Shown here: positions 1 through 8,503 of the stretch, piece after piece
Position numbering within the stretch: the first letter of the stretch is position 1
How the letters are laid out: each line of letters starts with the position of its first letter
NCBI GenBank assembly: GCA_949051815.1
Contig: CARQVR010000017.1
Span: 1 to 55,493 of the forward strand
Direction: 5' to 3'
DNA length: 55,493 bases
From: an uncultured Lachnospiraceae bacterium
Lineage (GTDB): Bacteria; Bacillota; Clostridia; Lachnospirales; Lachnospiraceae
Notes under the pieces: model-generated
Seen by the model: the letters and a program-made list of their open reading frames with translations, nothing else
Database searches by the model: none
What the model was told of the DNA's origin: nothing
Program-made: the position numbers and the translations under genes

Positions 1-2
1 CC

Positions 3-407
3 AGTTTTCACGATTATTCTGCGGAGGATGATTTTGTTGTTTATCTGGGAGGATTCCACAATAAGGTAAAAAGAGACTTTCTTTTATATCTATATCAACA
101 AAATCCCGGGAAAGAATACCGGCATTTCGGAGACATTGACGCGGGAGGTTTTTATATTCTGGAGCATTTGAAGAAAGGGACGGGGATTCCTTTCCGGTCA
201 CTTTATATGGATACGAAGACACTGCAGAGATATCGCGGGGACAGAAAGCCATTGACTGAAAATGACAGAAAACGACTCATGCAATTGAAAGAGGAGCTGA
301 CAGAGCGGATGAAACATGAAGAAACAGAGGATTATAGAGGTGTGATTTCGTACATGCTGGATGAGAACTGTAAGTTGGAACAGGAAGCGGTTTCTTTGTG
401 GAAGTGA
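3..407 (+). CDS. jetD: Wadjet protein JetD, C-terminal part (5' end outside window)
   Basis: The reading frame is open from base 3 and ends at TGA 405-407, giving the last 134 residues of a longer protein. The motif HFGDIDAGGFYIL, followed by a PFRSLYMDTKTLQRY stretch, matches the C-terminal Toprim-like nuclease domain of DUF2220/JetD proteins; GDID would hold the metal-binding acidic residues. In the family, JetD is the nuclease of Wadjet, which works with the SMC-like JetABC complex to cleave circular plasmid DNA. The ATG at 168 is internal to the Toprim fold and is not the start. The other jet genes should lie just upstream, outside the window. The region is AT-rich compared with the core genes. 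Assignment is by motif only. Confidence 0.8.
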   Translation, partial: SFHDYSAEDDFVVYLGGFHNKVKRDFLLYLYQQNPGKEYRHFGDIDAGGFYILEHLKKGTGIPFRSLYMDTKTLQRYRGDRKPLTENDRKRLMQLKEELTERMKHEETEDYRGVISYMLDENCKLEQEAVSLWK

Positions 408-447
408 AATTTCTATAGTAATTTGAAATATATTTTTGGTAGTATTT

Positions 448-477
448 TTAACAAAAAAGAGATAAAATATTTATATT
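448..477 (+). promoter_or_regulatory. Possible promoter of the HEPN/ATPase pair
   Basis: TTAACA at 448-453 and TATATT at 472-477 with an 18-base spacer lie in the 97-base gap between jetD and the HEPN gene. The surroundings are very AT-rich, so a chance match is possible. Confidence 0.35.
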
Positions 478-504
478 AAGATACAAAGGAAAGAGTTGAT
501 ATAA

Positions 505-972
505 ATGCCTATAGCGAAAAGAGAACCTGATTTTTTGAAAACACTTGAAAGAATGTATCATGATTCAAAAATTCTTTTTGAAGAGGGAGCGTACTACAAT
601 AGCTGCTATTTGTGTGGATATGTCCTGGAATGTGCCTTAAAATTTTTGTTATGCCGTTATGGCAGGAAAACAAATGGGGATAATTATACTTGGGAAGATG
701 TTAAGCGACATTCGCATAAACTTAACAGACTGAATCAGGAATTGGAAGAGTGCCTTGCTATAACAAATGGGATTCCGCCACAATACAGATTGGACAGTTC
801 CCGAATATGTCCTTATATTTATAGCGGCAGAGAAGGATATTCGCATTGGGATCCGGCGTTTCGATACGGAGAATGCCCGGCGTGGGATACCAGAGAGTAT
901 TGCGAACATTACATAGAAGAAAGTGAAAGGGTGTTTCAATTTATTAGTGGGATTATTGCAGGAGGGGTTTGA
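505..972 (+). CDS. HEPN-like domain protein, putative defence component
   Basis: 155 residues. The N-terminal helix pair with YYNSCYLCGYVLECALKFLL (about residues 31-50), then HSHKLNRLNQELEE, resembles the HEPN helical fold found in many toxin and defence ribonucleases; the second half contains a YIYSGREGYSHW/FRYGE segment. A classic RX4-6H ribonuclease motif is not clear, so it may be a HEPN protein without catalysis or a helper. An AAAGGAAAG sequence lies upstream of the ATG. The stop codon is separated by a single base from the next start at 974, so the two genes are surely cotranscribed and probably act together. Position beside Wadjet jetD supports a defence role. The fold call is moderate and the function is inferred from context. 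Confidence 0.6.
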   Translation: MPIAKREPDFLKTLERMYHDSKILFEEGAYYNSCYLCGYVLECALKFLLCRYGRKTNGDNYTWEDVKRHSHKLNRLNQELEECLAITNGIPPQYRLDSSRICPYIYSGREGYSHWDPAFRYGECPAWDTREYCEHYIEESERVFQFISGIIAGGV

Positions 973-973
973 G

Positions 974-3676
974 ATGGTTCATTATGACAAAATTATGAAC
1001 AGTGCTGTACAAATAATAGAAAAATTATGGAAAGAGGAAAAACGGGCTGTAGCATATGTATTTCAAAATGTGTATGGGAAGCTTCAGGTATATATTGATA
1101 TAGATGACGAGAATCTGGTTTCTCACATGAAAAGTCTGCTGGAAGAAAAAGTTGGATATTGGCTTGGAGCTTGTGGAAGTTTACAAAAAAATAGTTTTGT
1201 AAAAGCTGAGATTGATTCGTATATTAAGACACATGCTGCTAATAAGGATAGAATTTGGATCATAGAAAAGTATTTAACCAATGTATATTGGAATGAGAAT
1301 ACTGAAAAAAATAAGAAGCTGGATTTGCAAAGTAAGCTGATTTGTTTTTATTCTTACAAGGGTGGTGTTGGCAGAACTACAACCATGGTAATGTCTGCGA
1401 TTGAAATGGCAAAACGGGGCAAAAAAATTGTTATGATTGATTTTGATCTGGAGGCGCCGGGGGTGTCGAGCATATTCCCCAATGAGAGTGTTTCACAGTA
1501 TGGCCTTCTGGATTATTTAATTGAAAGCAGTGTGTACGAAAATGAACTGCAAATAGATGAATATATGTACCCTGTCAGTGATTATTGTCATGTGAATCAG
1601 GCTGGTGGGGAAATTTATGTGATTCCCGCTTATGGAAAAATAGTAGATAATGACGCTGAACTTTATCGAAAGTGCTTAATGAGATTCAATCTTGATATGC
1701 CGACTTATATGGGGAACAGTACACCTATTGATGGATTACTGCAAAAAGTAGATGCTTTTATTAAGCCGGATTATATTTTTATTGATACACGTTCGGGGCT
1801 TCATCAGATTGGTGGTATAACTTTGTCCAGATATTCTGATATGGCCGTTTTGTTTTTCTATGGAAGTCAGCAAAATGTTGAGGGGATGAAAATGGTGCTT
1901 CCTATTTTGAAAGGTAATGGAACACCTTTTGTTTTGATTAATTCAAAAGTTCCTGCTAATGATGAAGTGGCGGCGATTGAAAGGAGAATATATTTAGAAG
2001 GGGCATACAATGCATTGGCTTTGTGTGACGAACAATATCATGAAGGGAACATTTTCATAGAGGATGAATCTGGAGAGCATTATCCGAAGGAGGTTTCCTA
2101 TAATGATGCTTTGGAAGTTGTAGCAGGTATGGAACAATTCAGAAAGGCTTATGAAGATCAGAAAAAAAGCTACAGAGAGATAGCTAATGTTCTGGAAGAG
2201 GCTTTTTCAGAAGAATTGGAGGAGCGGGATGTGCCAGATATTCATAGTGTCAGACAGGACAGTATTGTTAATGCATTTTCTGAAATTATGAATGGATTGG
2301 AAACTGCAGCAGCAGAGGAAGAATTTTCAACTGCTCAGAGCTTATGTAGTAATTTTTATCCGTTAAAAGGGTATACGTTTATTTTTGATACGAGAAAATT
2401 TCTTGTACTGGGACAAAAAGGTGTTGGGAAGACGGCATTATTTAGTGCACTTAAAAATAATAATTATGCAAAGGCGCTTGCAAAATATCTGCAGGTTGGA
2501 ACAGGGCAATATGAACATACGAAATGGATTGTAGGGACGTCACAGGAGACGGACTTTACAGATATTTTCCGCTGTTTGAAAAGTGAGGAGCAAGTCAGTG
2601 CGTTTTTGTTATATGAAGCGATTGATGTGCTGATAAAGAGTGATACTGATTTAAATAAGCTTGCGGAAGAAAGCAGAGTGTGCTGGTTATTCTCAAAAGA
2701 AATTGATATTGAGCTGTGCGGAAAACTAACAGAAGAGGTTGCATTTGACCTTGCGCAGTTGTTGAAAAAAATGAATCAGCAATTACAGGAAAAGAATGTT
2801 GTGGTTACGATTATTTATGACGCTTTAGATAGAATTGTACAGTCAAAAGAGAGAAGCAGATTAGTCAGTACGCTTATTGATATGTGGTATAGGTATGAAG
2901 GAACCTTACAGAATATTCGAAGTAAAATTTTTCTTCGACAGGATATTTATGACAGAGAAGTGGTTGTAGCAGATAAAGTGAAATTGAAAAATTATTCGGT
3001 GGTTCTTGGGTGGGAATATGACCAGTTATTTGCAATGGTTTGGAAAAGGGTAATCAACAGATCCGATGAAGTAAAGAGTTTCTTTAAGGAAATTGCACCA
3101 CGTACTTTGCAGGAATACGATGGGTTAGGGAGCATTCCGATTCTTAGTGAAGATGAAAATCGGAATTTATTGGCTGCATTAATAGGCGCTACGATGGGAG
3201 GAACTAAAAAAGCATCAACATATAAGTGGTTCAGGAATCGGCTCGCAGATACGCAAGGAATTATTGTTCCAAGAAGTATGCTTGATATTTTTGCCAAAGC
3301 AGCGTTTAAAGAGCTGGAATTAAGAAGGACTACTTCACTTATAGCGTCTAAAAGTATAATTCGGCCAAGATGCTTTGAAGATTCACTGGAATTAGTTTCT
3401 AAAAGCAGAGTATATGATTTAAAAGAGGAGTATAAAGAATATTTAAATTTTTTAAATAATTTAAAAGATACTGTACAACGTTCGCCGGTAGAAGAGGATC
3501 TACTGTGTACTGCGTTGGAAAAGGCCGGGTTGAATAATCCGAAAGAAGAAATCACAAATTTAATCAGTATCGGAATACTAAGGCCGTACCAGAGACGCCT
3601 GTCGGATCAAATAAGATATCATTTTCCGGATGTATATTTAAAAGGTCTGGGATTACAAAGAGCCGGTATGCGGTAG
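974..3676 (+). CDS. KGGVGR-motif ATPase fused to a second P-loop NTPase
   Basis: 900 residues. The ATG at 974 is chosen because AGGAGGGG sits 8 bases upstream; an in-frame ATG at 923 would run inside the HEPN gene. After a roughly 120-residue N-terminal domain there is a SIMIBI/ParA-type ATPase: FYSYKGGVGRTT (about residues 125-134) followed by VMIDFDLEAPG (about 155-165). The arginine in KGGVGR replaces the usual lysine and marks the KGGVGR variant family. A second NTPase module follows with LGQKGVGKTALF (about 478-489) and VVTIIYDALDRI as Walker B-like strand (about 610-621), then a helical tail. The two-NTPase fusion next to a HEPN protein and Wadjet suggests an anti-phage sensor or regulator. 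This is inference from domains and context; no substrate can be named. Confidence 0.6.
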   Translation: MVHYDKIMNSAVQIIEKLWKEEKRAVAYVFQNVYGKLQVYIDIDDENLVSHMKSLLEEKVGYWLGACGSLQKNSFVKAEIDSYIKTHAANKDRIWIIEKYLTNVYWNENTEKNKKLDLQSKLICFYSYKGGVGRTTTMVMSAIEMAKRGKKIVMIDFDLEAPGVSSIFPNESVSQYGLLDYLIESSVYENELQIDEYMYPVSDYCHVNQAGGEIYVIPAYGKIVDNDAELYRKCLMRFNLDMPTYMGNSTPIDGLLQKVDAFIKPDYIFIDTRSGLHQIGGITLSRYSDMAVLFFYGSQQNVEGMKMVLPILKGNGTPFVLINSKVPANDEVAAIERRIYLEGAYNALALCDEQYHEGNIFIEDESGEHYPKEVSYNDALEVVAGMEQFRKAYEDQKKSYREIANVLEEAFSEELEERDVPDIHSVRQDSIVNAFSEIMNGLETAAAEEEFSTAQSLCSNFYPLKGYTFIFDTRKFLVLGQKGVGKTALFSALKNNNYAKALAKYLQVGTGQYEHTKWIVGTSQETDFTDIFRCLKSEEQVSAFLLYEAIDVLIKSDTDLNKLAEESRVCWLFSKEIDIELCGKLTEEVAFDLAQLLKKMNQQLQEKNVVVTIIYDALDRIVQSKERSRLVSTLIDMWYRYEGTLQNIRSKIFLRQDIYDREVVVADKVKLKNYSVVLGWEYDQLFAMVWKRVINRSDEVKSFFKEIAPRTLQEYDGLGSIPILSEDENRNLLAALIGATMGGTKKASTYKWFRNRLADTQGIIVPRSMLDIFAKAAFKELELRRTTSLIASKSIIRPRCFEDSLELVSKSRVYDLKEEYKEYLNFLNNLKDTVQRSPVEEDLLCTALEKAGLNNPKEEITNLISIGILRPYQRRLSDQIRYHFPDVYLKGLGLQRAGMR

Positions 3677-3773
3677 AACCCCGCATGAAATATTATGTAA
3701 ACTAAACCCTGCAAAGCATACCCTCAAACCCGCAATCTATACCATTCCCCTTCCGCCAAACCCCTCTTTTCTG

Positions 3774-3779
3774 TATAAT
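3774..3779 (+). promoter_or_regulatory. Possible -10 element for the chemoreceptor gene
   Basis: A perfect TATAAT lies 48 bases upstream of the ATG at 3828. The -35 at the right distance (TTCCGC, 3751-3756) is poor, so a sigma factor other than the main one, or another start site, is possible. Confidence 0.4.
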
Positions 3780-3827
3780 AACACCGACACTTTTGCGGCT
3801 AGTTCCACAAAGGAGGGGGCGGAAGAG

Positions 3828-5531
3828 ATGAAGACTAAAAAACTCAGTATTGCGGCGCAGCTTTTCCTTTTTATTTTAGGATCAGCTCTTGTTGTGGCAT
3901 TGATTGTGGGGAGTGTTGCCTATACAGATATGGGTAATTTTCTGCAAAAGAAATGCAAGGATGATGTGATGGAAATTGCGGTGATAGCCGCGGAAAATGT
4001 GGATGGAGAAGTTTTCGCGAAGGCTGTAGAGGGAGACGGGGCGGCGTGTCTGGTGGTGAAGGATAGTCTGCGTTTCTTTCTGGCCGGCGAATCGGTCACC
4101 TACGTTTACACGCTGATGCCTAAAGATGCGGACTGGTTTCAGTTCGTGGTGGATACGGATCCGGATGATCCGGGAGAATACGCGGAGGACTATGAGGCGC
4201 AGGAAGCCATGTTTGAGGCGATGCAGGGACATCCGTCCGTGACGAAGGATCCGTTTACCGACGAGTGGGGCACCTTTTACAGCGGGTATGCGCCGATTTT
4301 GTATGACGGTAAGGCGCTTGGTATTGTGGCGGTGGATTATGAGGCGTCCTCCATACAGACCTCCTTAAACAGTCTGATACGCAATATTTTATTGGCAGTG
4401 GCCGCGGCTCTGCTCTTCGCAATTGTGGCGGCGTTGTTGGTTGCAGTCAGAATGCGGCGTAATTTTATTAAGGTAAACGATAAGATTCTGGAGGTTGCGT
4501 CCGACGACGGGGATCTGACGAAGGTGTTAAACATCACCTCGGGGGATGAGCTTGAAGTGATTGGAAACAGCTTAAACCGTCTTCTGGAGAAAACGGCCAA
4601 TACGGTCAGGGAAATCAAAGGCGGAACCGACAGTATTGAGGAGAAAATGGGTAATATCAACACCCATGTGTCCGGTTCGGCAGCGCAGGTGGCAGGTATC
4701 AACGACACCATACATTCCATGGTGGCGGCTTCCGAGGAGATTGCGGCATCTGTCGGGACGGTGGGCGAACAGGTAGACTTTGTATATAAAGACATACAGA
4801 ACATCGTTGAGGTGATTGCGGGAAATACGATCGGTCTGCAGGAGATCAACGTCTCGTCGAGCGAGCTGAATGAAACGGCGCAGACTTCCTTTGCGGGGAT
4901 CGGGAAAACCGTCGGGATGATGTCAGGGATGCTTCAGGAGGAAAAGAAAAGAGCGGAGGCGGTGCTTCGGATCAAAGAACTCTCCGAGACGATTCTGGGG
5001 ATTTCGGGGCAGACGAATCTGCTGGCGCTGAATGCGTCTATCGAGGCGGCGAGGGCCGGGGAAGCGGGAAAAGGCTTTGCCGTCGTGGCAGGAGAGATTG
5101 GCGTGCTGGCGGGCAACACCAATGAGGCCGCCAATGAAATTCAGAAGATGAGCAAAGACGTGGTGGAAGCCATACAGGGTCTTGGAATGCTGGCGGATAA
5201 AATGCTTCACTTTTTGGAGAATGAAATTTCAGGAGATTATCAGAAATTTGGAGGACTGTCCCACAGCTTCGCGGAAAAATCGGATGAAATCAGAAAATCC
5301 ATGGAGCGTCTTTTAAAAAATATGGAAGAGTATACGGGGGTGCTGCAAAAGATCGGAATGGCAATGGAATCCGTCGGTGGGGCTTCTGAGGAAAACAACG
5401 CGGAGATTATCCAGCTTTCGGAGCTTATCGCGGCCATAGACGAGGAGATGAAGAATATAGAGACGACGACGGCGGATACGTTTTCTGCCATCTCGGTTAT
5501 GAACCGGGAGTTGAGCGGCTACCGGGTATAG
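3828..5531 (+). CDS. Methyl-accepting chemotaxis protein
   Basis: 567 residues, normal length for a membrane chemoreceptor. Transmembrane helix 1 (about residues 13-33) is followed by a short extracellular sensor (about 34-183) of Cache type, with the P-I-L-Y-DGKALGIVAVDYEA strand pattern near its end. Transmembrane helix 2 (about 186-207) leads to a HAMP linker and the cytoplasmic signalling rod. The hairpin tip reads GQTNLLALNASIEAARAGE (about 394-412), the hallmark of CheA/CheW-binding receptors. The RBS is AAAGGAGGGG 10 bases before ATG. It should sense an extracellular solute and control CheA. The gene stands alone between a weak promoter and a strong terminator; no other chemotaxis genes are in the window, so the ligand is unknown. 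Confidence 0.93.
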   Translation: MKTKKLSIAAQLFLFILGSALVVALIVGSVAYTDMGNFLQKKCKDDVMEIAVIAAENVDGEVFAKAVEGDGAACLVVKDSLRFFLAGESVTYVYTLMPKDADWFQFVVDTDPDDPGEYAEDYEAQEAMFEAMQGHPSVTKDPFTDEWGTFYSGYAPILYDGKALGIVAVDYEASSIQTSLNSLIRNILLAVAAALLFAIVAALLVAVRMRRNFIKVNDKILEVASDDGDLTKVLNITSGDELEVIGNSLNRLLEKTANTVREIKGGTDSIEEKMGNINTHVSGSAAQVAGINDTIHSMVAASEEIAASVGTVGEQVDFVYKDIQNIVEVIAGNTIGLQEINVSSSELNETAQTSFAGIGKTVGMMSGMLQEEKKRAEAVLRIKELSETILGISGQTNLLALNASIEAARAGEAGKGFAVVAGEIGVLAGNTNEAANEIQKMSKDVVEAIQGLGMLADKMLHFLENEISGDYQKFGGLSHSFAEKSDEIRKSMERLLKNMEEYTGVLQKIGMAMESVGGASEENNAEIIQLSELIAAIDEEMKNIETTTADTFSAISVMNRELSGYRV

Positions 5532-5553
5532 GATAGCGTCATACATAAAAAGG

Positions 5554-5598
5554 AAAAAGCTCTGCAAACATACCGGATGGGAGTTTGCAGAGCTTTTT
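5554..5598. terminator. Bidirectional rho-independent terminator
   Basis: A perfect 16-bp inverted repeat (5554-5569 and 5583-5598) begins with AAAAA and ends with TTTTT, so it can stop transcription from both sides. It lies between the convergent chemoreceptor and metallo-beta-lactamase-fold genes. Confidence 0.92.
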
Positions 5599-5643
5599 AG
5601 CGGCTAAAGAAGGAAATCTCTATGCCGGCGTGTCGTGAACCAC

Positions 5644-6912
5644 TCAGGGATTACATCTTTTGCACGGCACATACCCTTGTGCGACAATGCTGTCCCGGCT
5701 CTCCGAACTGTCCTGCCTGTTGGTGGTGGGCAGGGAATTACAGGTGGGATAGTGGAATTTCTTTGTCTTGACATTCAGTACATAGGTCAGCCCGTTGGTG
5801 ACAGGCGGCGCGCTGTCCTGTGGTTTTTCCTCCACGGCGGGCGCGGTTTCATTCTGAGGCGGCGCTGCTGGTGCCGGATCCGGTTCAGAGGCAGCGGGTG
5901 CAGCAGTCTGTCCGGTACCGGCAGGTGCTTTCGGCTGTGATGTTTCCGCCGGTTTCTGTGTCTGGGCGGCGTGGGCGGCGGAGGCTTTAGCGGGCGTCGT
6001 CGATTTTGTGGAGGAGCCGGAGCTGCCGCCGGTCGGTTCTCCTGCCTTCCAGCTTTCGGAGGCGGGTACGTTGAAGGAGATCGATTTGCCGTCCGTGGAC
6101 GCGATGATCGTGCCGGACTCATCTGTCCGGTAAACTTTGACGCCGTTTGTGCGGAGGGTGTTCAGCGTTTCCGCGTGTGGATGGCCGTAGGAATTGCCTT
6201 CCCCGCAGCTGATCACCGCATAAAAGGGATTGACCGCTTCAAAAAATTCTTTGGAGGTCGAATATTTGCTGCCGTGATGGCCGACCTTATACACATCCGC
6301 GGAGATATCAATGTCTGTCTCTAAAATATCGTTCTCGGCATCCTCGCCTGCATCTCCCGTAAACAGGAAGGAACGGGTTCCGTTTTTGAGAAGCAGCCCG
6401 ATGGAGGCATCGTTGGGATTATCGTATGAATCGTTGGGAGCAAGTATGGTAATCCCGGCAGTACCAAGCGAATACTTAGCGTTGATCTTTGGAGTCAACG
6501 CTTTGATTCGTTTATCGTCCAGCGACTGTATCAGTTTTTGATAGGTCTTGTTATCCTTCTCAAAGTTCGAGACAAACACTTTTCCGATATCAAACTTTGT
6601 GATAATCACGGGCGCGCCGCCGATGTGGTCGGCGTCCGGGTGAGTCAATATCAGATAATCCAGTTTGGTAATCTTCTGCTTCTTTAGATAGTTCTGGATT
6701 GCGGTGCCTTTGGAATCATCGCCTGCGTCGATCAGCATGGCGTGGCCGCCGCAGGTGACCAGTGTGGCGTCGCCCTGTCCCACATCTATAAAATGCACCT
6801 CCATGGGATCAGGGTCAGCGGCTCTGACCGGAACCGGAGCAGAGAGAACGCACCCGAAAAGAACGGATACGGCCAGCGCCAGATATAAGGCTTTGCGGGT
6901 TAGCTTTTTCAT
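5644..6912 (-). CDS. Secreted MBL-fold metallohydrolase, ComEC/Rec2-like, with C-terminal Cys domain
   Basis: 422 residues from ATG 6912; a GTG at 6915 is an equally possible start because CCTCCT (AGGAGG) is at 6923-6928. A signal peptide (about 1-31, ending VRA) precedes a metallo-beta-lactamase domain: FIDVGQGDATL, MLIDAGDD and the metal motif LTHPDADHIGG (H91, D93, D95, H96), later VGHHGS. This subgroup resembles the nuclease-like domain of ComEC. A Pro/Ala/Thr-rich linker (about 275-370) leads to a C-terminal FHYPTC...PCKRC module, like the Zn-binding module often found at the end of such secreted proteins. The protein probably acts outside the cell on DNA or phosphodiesters; the substrate is unproven. 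The gene is monocistronic and its leader is interrupted by a repeat element. Confidence 0.85.
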   Translation of the reverse strand: MKKLTRKALYLALAVSVLFGCVLSAPVPVRAADPDPMEVHFIDVGQGDATLVTCGGHAMLIDAGDDSKGTAIQNYLKKQKITKLDYLILTHPDADHIGGAPVIITKFDIGKVFVSNFEKDNKTYQKLIQSLDDKRIKALTPKINAKYSLGTAGITILAPNDSYDNPNDASIGLLLKNGTRSFLFTGDAGEDAENDILETDIDISADVYKVGHHGSKYSTSKEFFEAVNPFYAVISCGEGNSYGHPHAETLNTLRTNGVKVYRTDESGTIIASTDGKSISFNVPASESWKAGEPTGGSSGSSTKSTTPAKASAAHAAQTQKPAETSQPKAPAGTGQTAAPAASEPDPAPAAPPQNETAPAVEEKPQDSAPPVTNGLTYVLNVKTKKFHYPTCNSLPTTNRQDSSESRDSIVAQGYVPCKRCNP

Positions 6913-6947
6913 CACAAAGAATCCTCCTTTTGTTTTTCTGTGTAATT

Positions 6948-7150
6948 AGGCATTAGCGAAACTCTTTTAAGGTTGTTGAATGAGAACAAATAGCATAATC
7001 AACGCAGACTCGCTTTCGCTCCGTTCCAAACGCAACGGTGCCAGGCTCGAAAAAACCTCGCCAAGTACCGGCGTTTTGCAAGGGTCTGCTTATAATTATG
7101 CAATTTGCACAATGACAGTCGCGATTTGAAGAGTTTCGCAATTGCCTATC
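6948..7150. mobile_element. MITE-like element, about 203 bp, with target-site duplication
   Basis: The left end AGGCATTAGCGAAACTCTT (6948-6966) is the inverted copy, 17 of 19 bases, of the right end AAGAGTTTCGCAATTGCCT (7129-7147). The pair is flanked by a direct repeat CTGTGTAATT at 6938-6947 and 7151-7160, which looks like a 10-bp target-site duplication. There is no transposase. Inside are further nested inverted pairs: GCATAAT with ATTATGC, and GCAGAC with GTCTGC, so the transcript would fold into a long hairpin. It sits in the leader of the minus-strand MBL-fold gene, between promoter and start. Confidence 0.6.
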
Positions 7151-7180
7151 CTGTGTAATTGTAAAATTGGGGATGGGTTA

Positions 7181-7189
7181 AGTATACCA
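7181..7189 (-). promoter_or_regulatory. Extended -10 of the MBL-fold gene promoter
   Basis: On the minus strand the sequence reads TGG TATACT (7189 down to 7181), an extended -10. The -35 is weak, as is common with extended -10 promoters. The leader would be about 265 bases because the MITE-like element lies between promoter and gene. Confidence 0.5.
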
Positions 7190-7288
7190 CACTCTCCGGA
7201 GACGCGACAGTGGAATATGTACGGAAGAGTTACGGAAGAGTTACGGGAAAGGGGCTGAATTTATCGAAGCGGTGAATTTTGAATCCGG

Positions 7289-7296
7289 TTGCGCAA
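7289..7296. promoter_or_regulatory. Palindrome TTGCGCAA, possible LacI-type operator
   Basis: The palindrome, within GGTTGCGCAATTGG, lies 156 bases upstream of a lacI-type gene and has the central CpG usual in LacI-family operators. The same core, ATTGCGCAAA, recurs at 11239-11246 just after the promoter of the gene at 11360. A related TTGCGCAG is at 7334-7341. Confidence 0.4.
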
Positions 7297-7371
7297 TTGG
7301 GTGGAATCTGGTAATCTGATATCGGGCAACCGCTTGCGCAGCCGAGTGTGTGCCGGTAAGGAGCGTGTTGG

Positions 7372-7392
7372 ATTTGACCGTAATGGTCAAAT
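7372..7392. promoter_or_regulatory. Inverted repeat ATTTGACC-N5-GGTCAAAT upstream of regulator gene
   Basis: Two perfect 8-base arms are separated by GTAAT, 60 bases upstream of the regulator start. It could be an operator. I cannot tell which protein binds it. Confidence 0.4.
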
Positions 7393-7451
7393 TTTTGCGG
7401 TTTGCGTAAAAACCATTTGAAATATGATTTGCGGGGAAGGGACGAAATGCC

Positions 7452-8447
7452 ATGGAAGACAGAAATCTCACAATCGCGGATATCGCGCAGGAGCTTGGCG
7501 TGTCTAAAACCACTGTGTCCAGAGCCATGTCCGGCAAGGGCAGGATCGGGGAGGAGACGCGAAGAAGAGTGCAGGAATATATAGAAGCGCATCATTACAG
7601 TCCGAATGTGGTAGCCAAGGGACTTGCACAGAATAAGACGTTTAATCTGGGGCTGGTGCTGCCGGGAGACTATCAGATTATGGAGCTTCCCTTTTTCCAG
7701 AAATGTATGCTGGGAATCAGCAGGACGGCCTCTGAGGCGGGGTATGATGTGCTGCTTTCCATGGTGACTGCCGACAAAATCACGCAGCTTGAGAGGGCGG
7801 TGACGAATCGCAAAATCGACGGGGCGATTCTCACAAGGACACTGACGGACGATGCCCCCATGCGCTATTTGCGGGAGAACGGCGTACCATTTGTGGCGAT
7901 TGGCAGCACTGATGAAGCGGATGTGGTGCAGATTGACAATGACCACAGGGGAGCCTGCCGGGAGCTGACGGGGAGACTGCTTGACAGGGGCATCCGCAGT
8001 CTCGCACTGATCGGCGGCAGGGAGGAATATATGGTTACGAAAAACCGCCTGTCGGGCTTTGCGGACGCCTTTGCCGGGCGGCCGCAGTGGGATGGCAGCA
8101 GGCGTGTTTTTCTCAACGTGGATGAGGAACGGGAAGTGGAAAAACTTGTGGAAAGGCTTTTGGCGGAGCAGGTCGAGGGGATCGTATGCATGGATGATTT
8201 CCTGTGCGGCTGTGTGCTGAATGTCATGCAGACGAGACAGGTGGCTGTGCCGGAGCAGGTGCAGATTGCGTCTTTCTATGACAGTTCCATGCTGGCAAAC
8301 AGGATCCCTGCCGTCACGTCCATCCGGTTCGATGTGGAGGAACTGGGGAAAAAGGCGTGCGACCTGCTGCTGCGTATGCTGGACGGGGAGACGGCGGAGG
8401 GACGCACACTTCTGGGGTATGAGATCCGGATGCGGGAAACCACGTAA
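7452..8447 (+). CDS. LacI-family transcriptional regulator
   Basis: 331 residues. The N-terminal helix-turn-helix reads LTIADIAQELGVSKTTVSRAM (about residues 5-25), followed by the hinge YSPNVVAKGL. The rest is a periplasmic-binding-protein-like sensor domain, with VQIDNDHRGACRELTGRLL and a C-terminal TSIRFDVEELGKKACDLLL segment. Members bind operators as dimers and release DNA or gain affinity on binding a sugar. It precedes a galactan-degradation locus, so a galacto-oligosaccharide ligand is likely but unproven. GGGAAGGGA lies upstream of the ATG at a somewhat long distance. The palindromes at 7289-7296 and 7372-7392 could be sites for autoregulation. Confidence 0.9.
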   Translation: MEDRNLTIADIAQELGVSKTTVSRAMSGKGRIGEETRRRVQEYIEAHHYSPNVVAKGLAQNKTFNLGLVLPGDYQIMELPFFQKCMLGISRTASEAGYDVLLSMVTADKITQLERAVTNRKIDGAILTRTLTDDAPMRYLRENGVPFVAIGSTDEADVVQIDNDHRGACRELTGRLLDRGIRSLALIGGREEYMVTKNRLSGFADAFAGRPQWDGSRRVFLNVDEEREVEKLVERLLAEQVEGIVCMDDFLCGCVLNVMQTRQVAVPEQVQIASFYDSSMLANRIPAVTSIRFDVEELGKKACDLLLRMLDGETAEGRTLLGYEIRMRETT

Positions 8448-8449
8448 CC

Positions 8450-8471
8450 GTTCAGCCTTCGGCTTCACTGT
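8450..8471. repeat. 22-bp dispersed repeat, copy 1
   Basis: GTTCAGCCTTCGGCTTCACTGT just after the lacI-type stop codon is the exact reverse complement of a 22-base stretch at 21845-21866. It contains a small AGCC-TTC-GGCT hairpin. Both copies lie just behind a stop codon or in the following gap. Confidence 0.6.
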
Positions 8472-8503
8472 TATGAAACTACGAAAAGATTCCGGCAGCC
8501 CTA

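Larger units (their letters stand above)
6913..7451. other. 539-bp intergenic region with repeat element, promoter and palindromes
   Basis: I see no gene here. The region holds the 5' leader of the minus-strand MBL-fold gene with a 203-bp MITE-like insert (6948-7150), its promoter -10 (7181-7186), an 11-bp tandem duplication ACGGAAGAGTT around 7220-7242, the palindrome TTGCGCAA (7289-7296) and an 8-bp-arm inverted repeat (7372-7392) upstream of the LacI-type regulator. Confidence 0.7.

Noticed and set aside
923..973. Earlier start of the KGGVGR ATPase at ATG 923
   Set aside because: It would lie inside the HEPN gene without an RBS, while ATG 974 has AGGAGGGG at the right distance.
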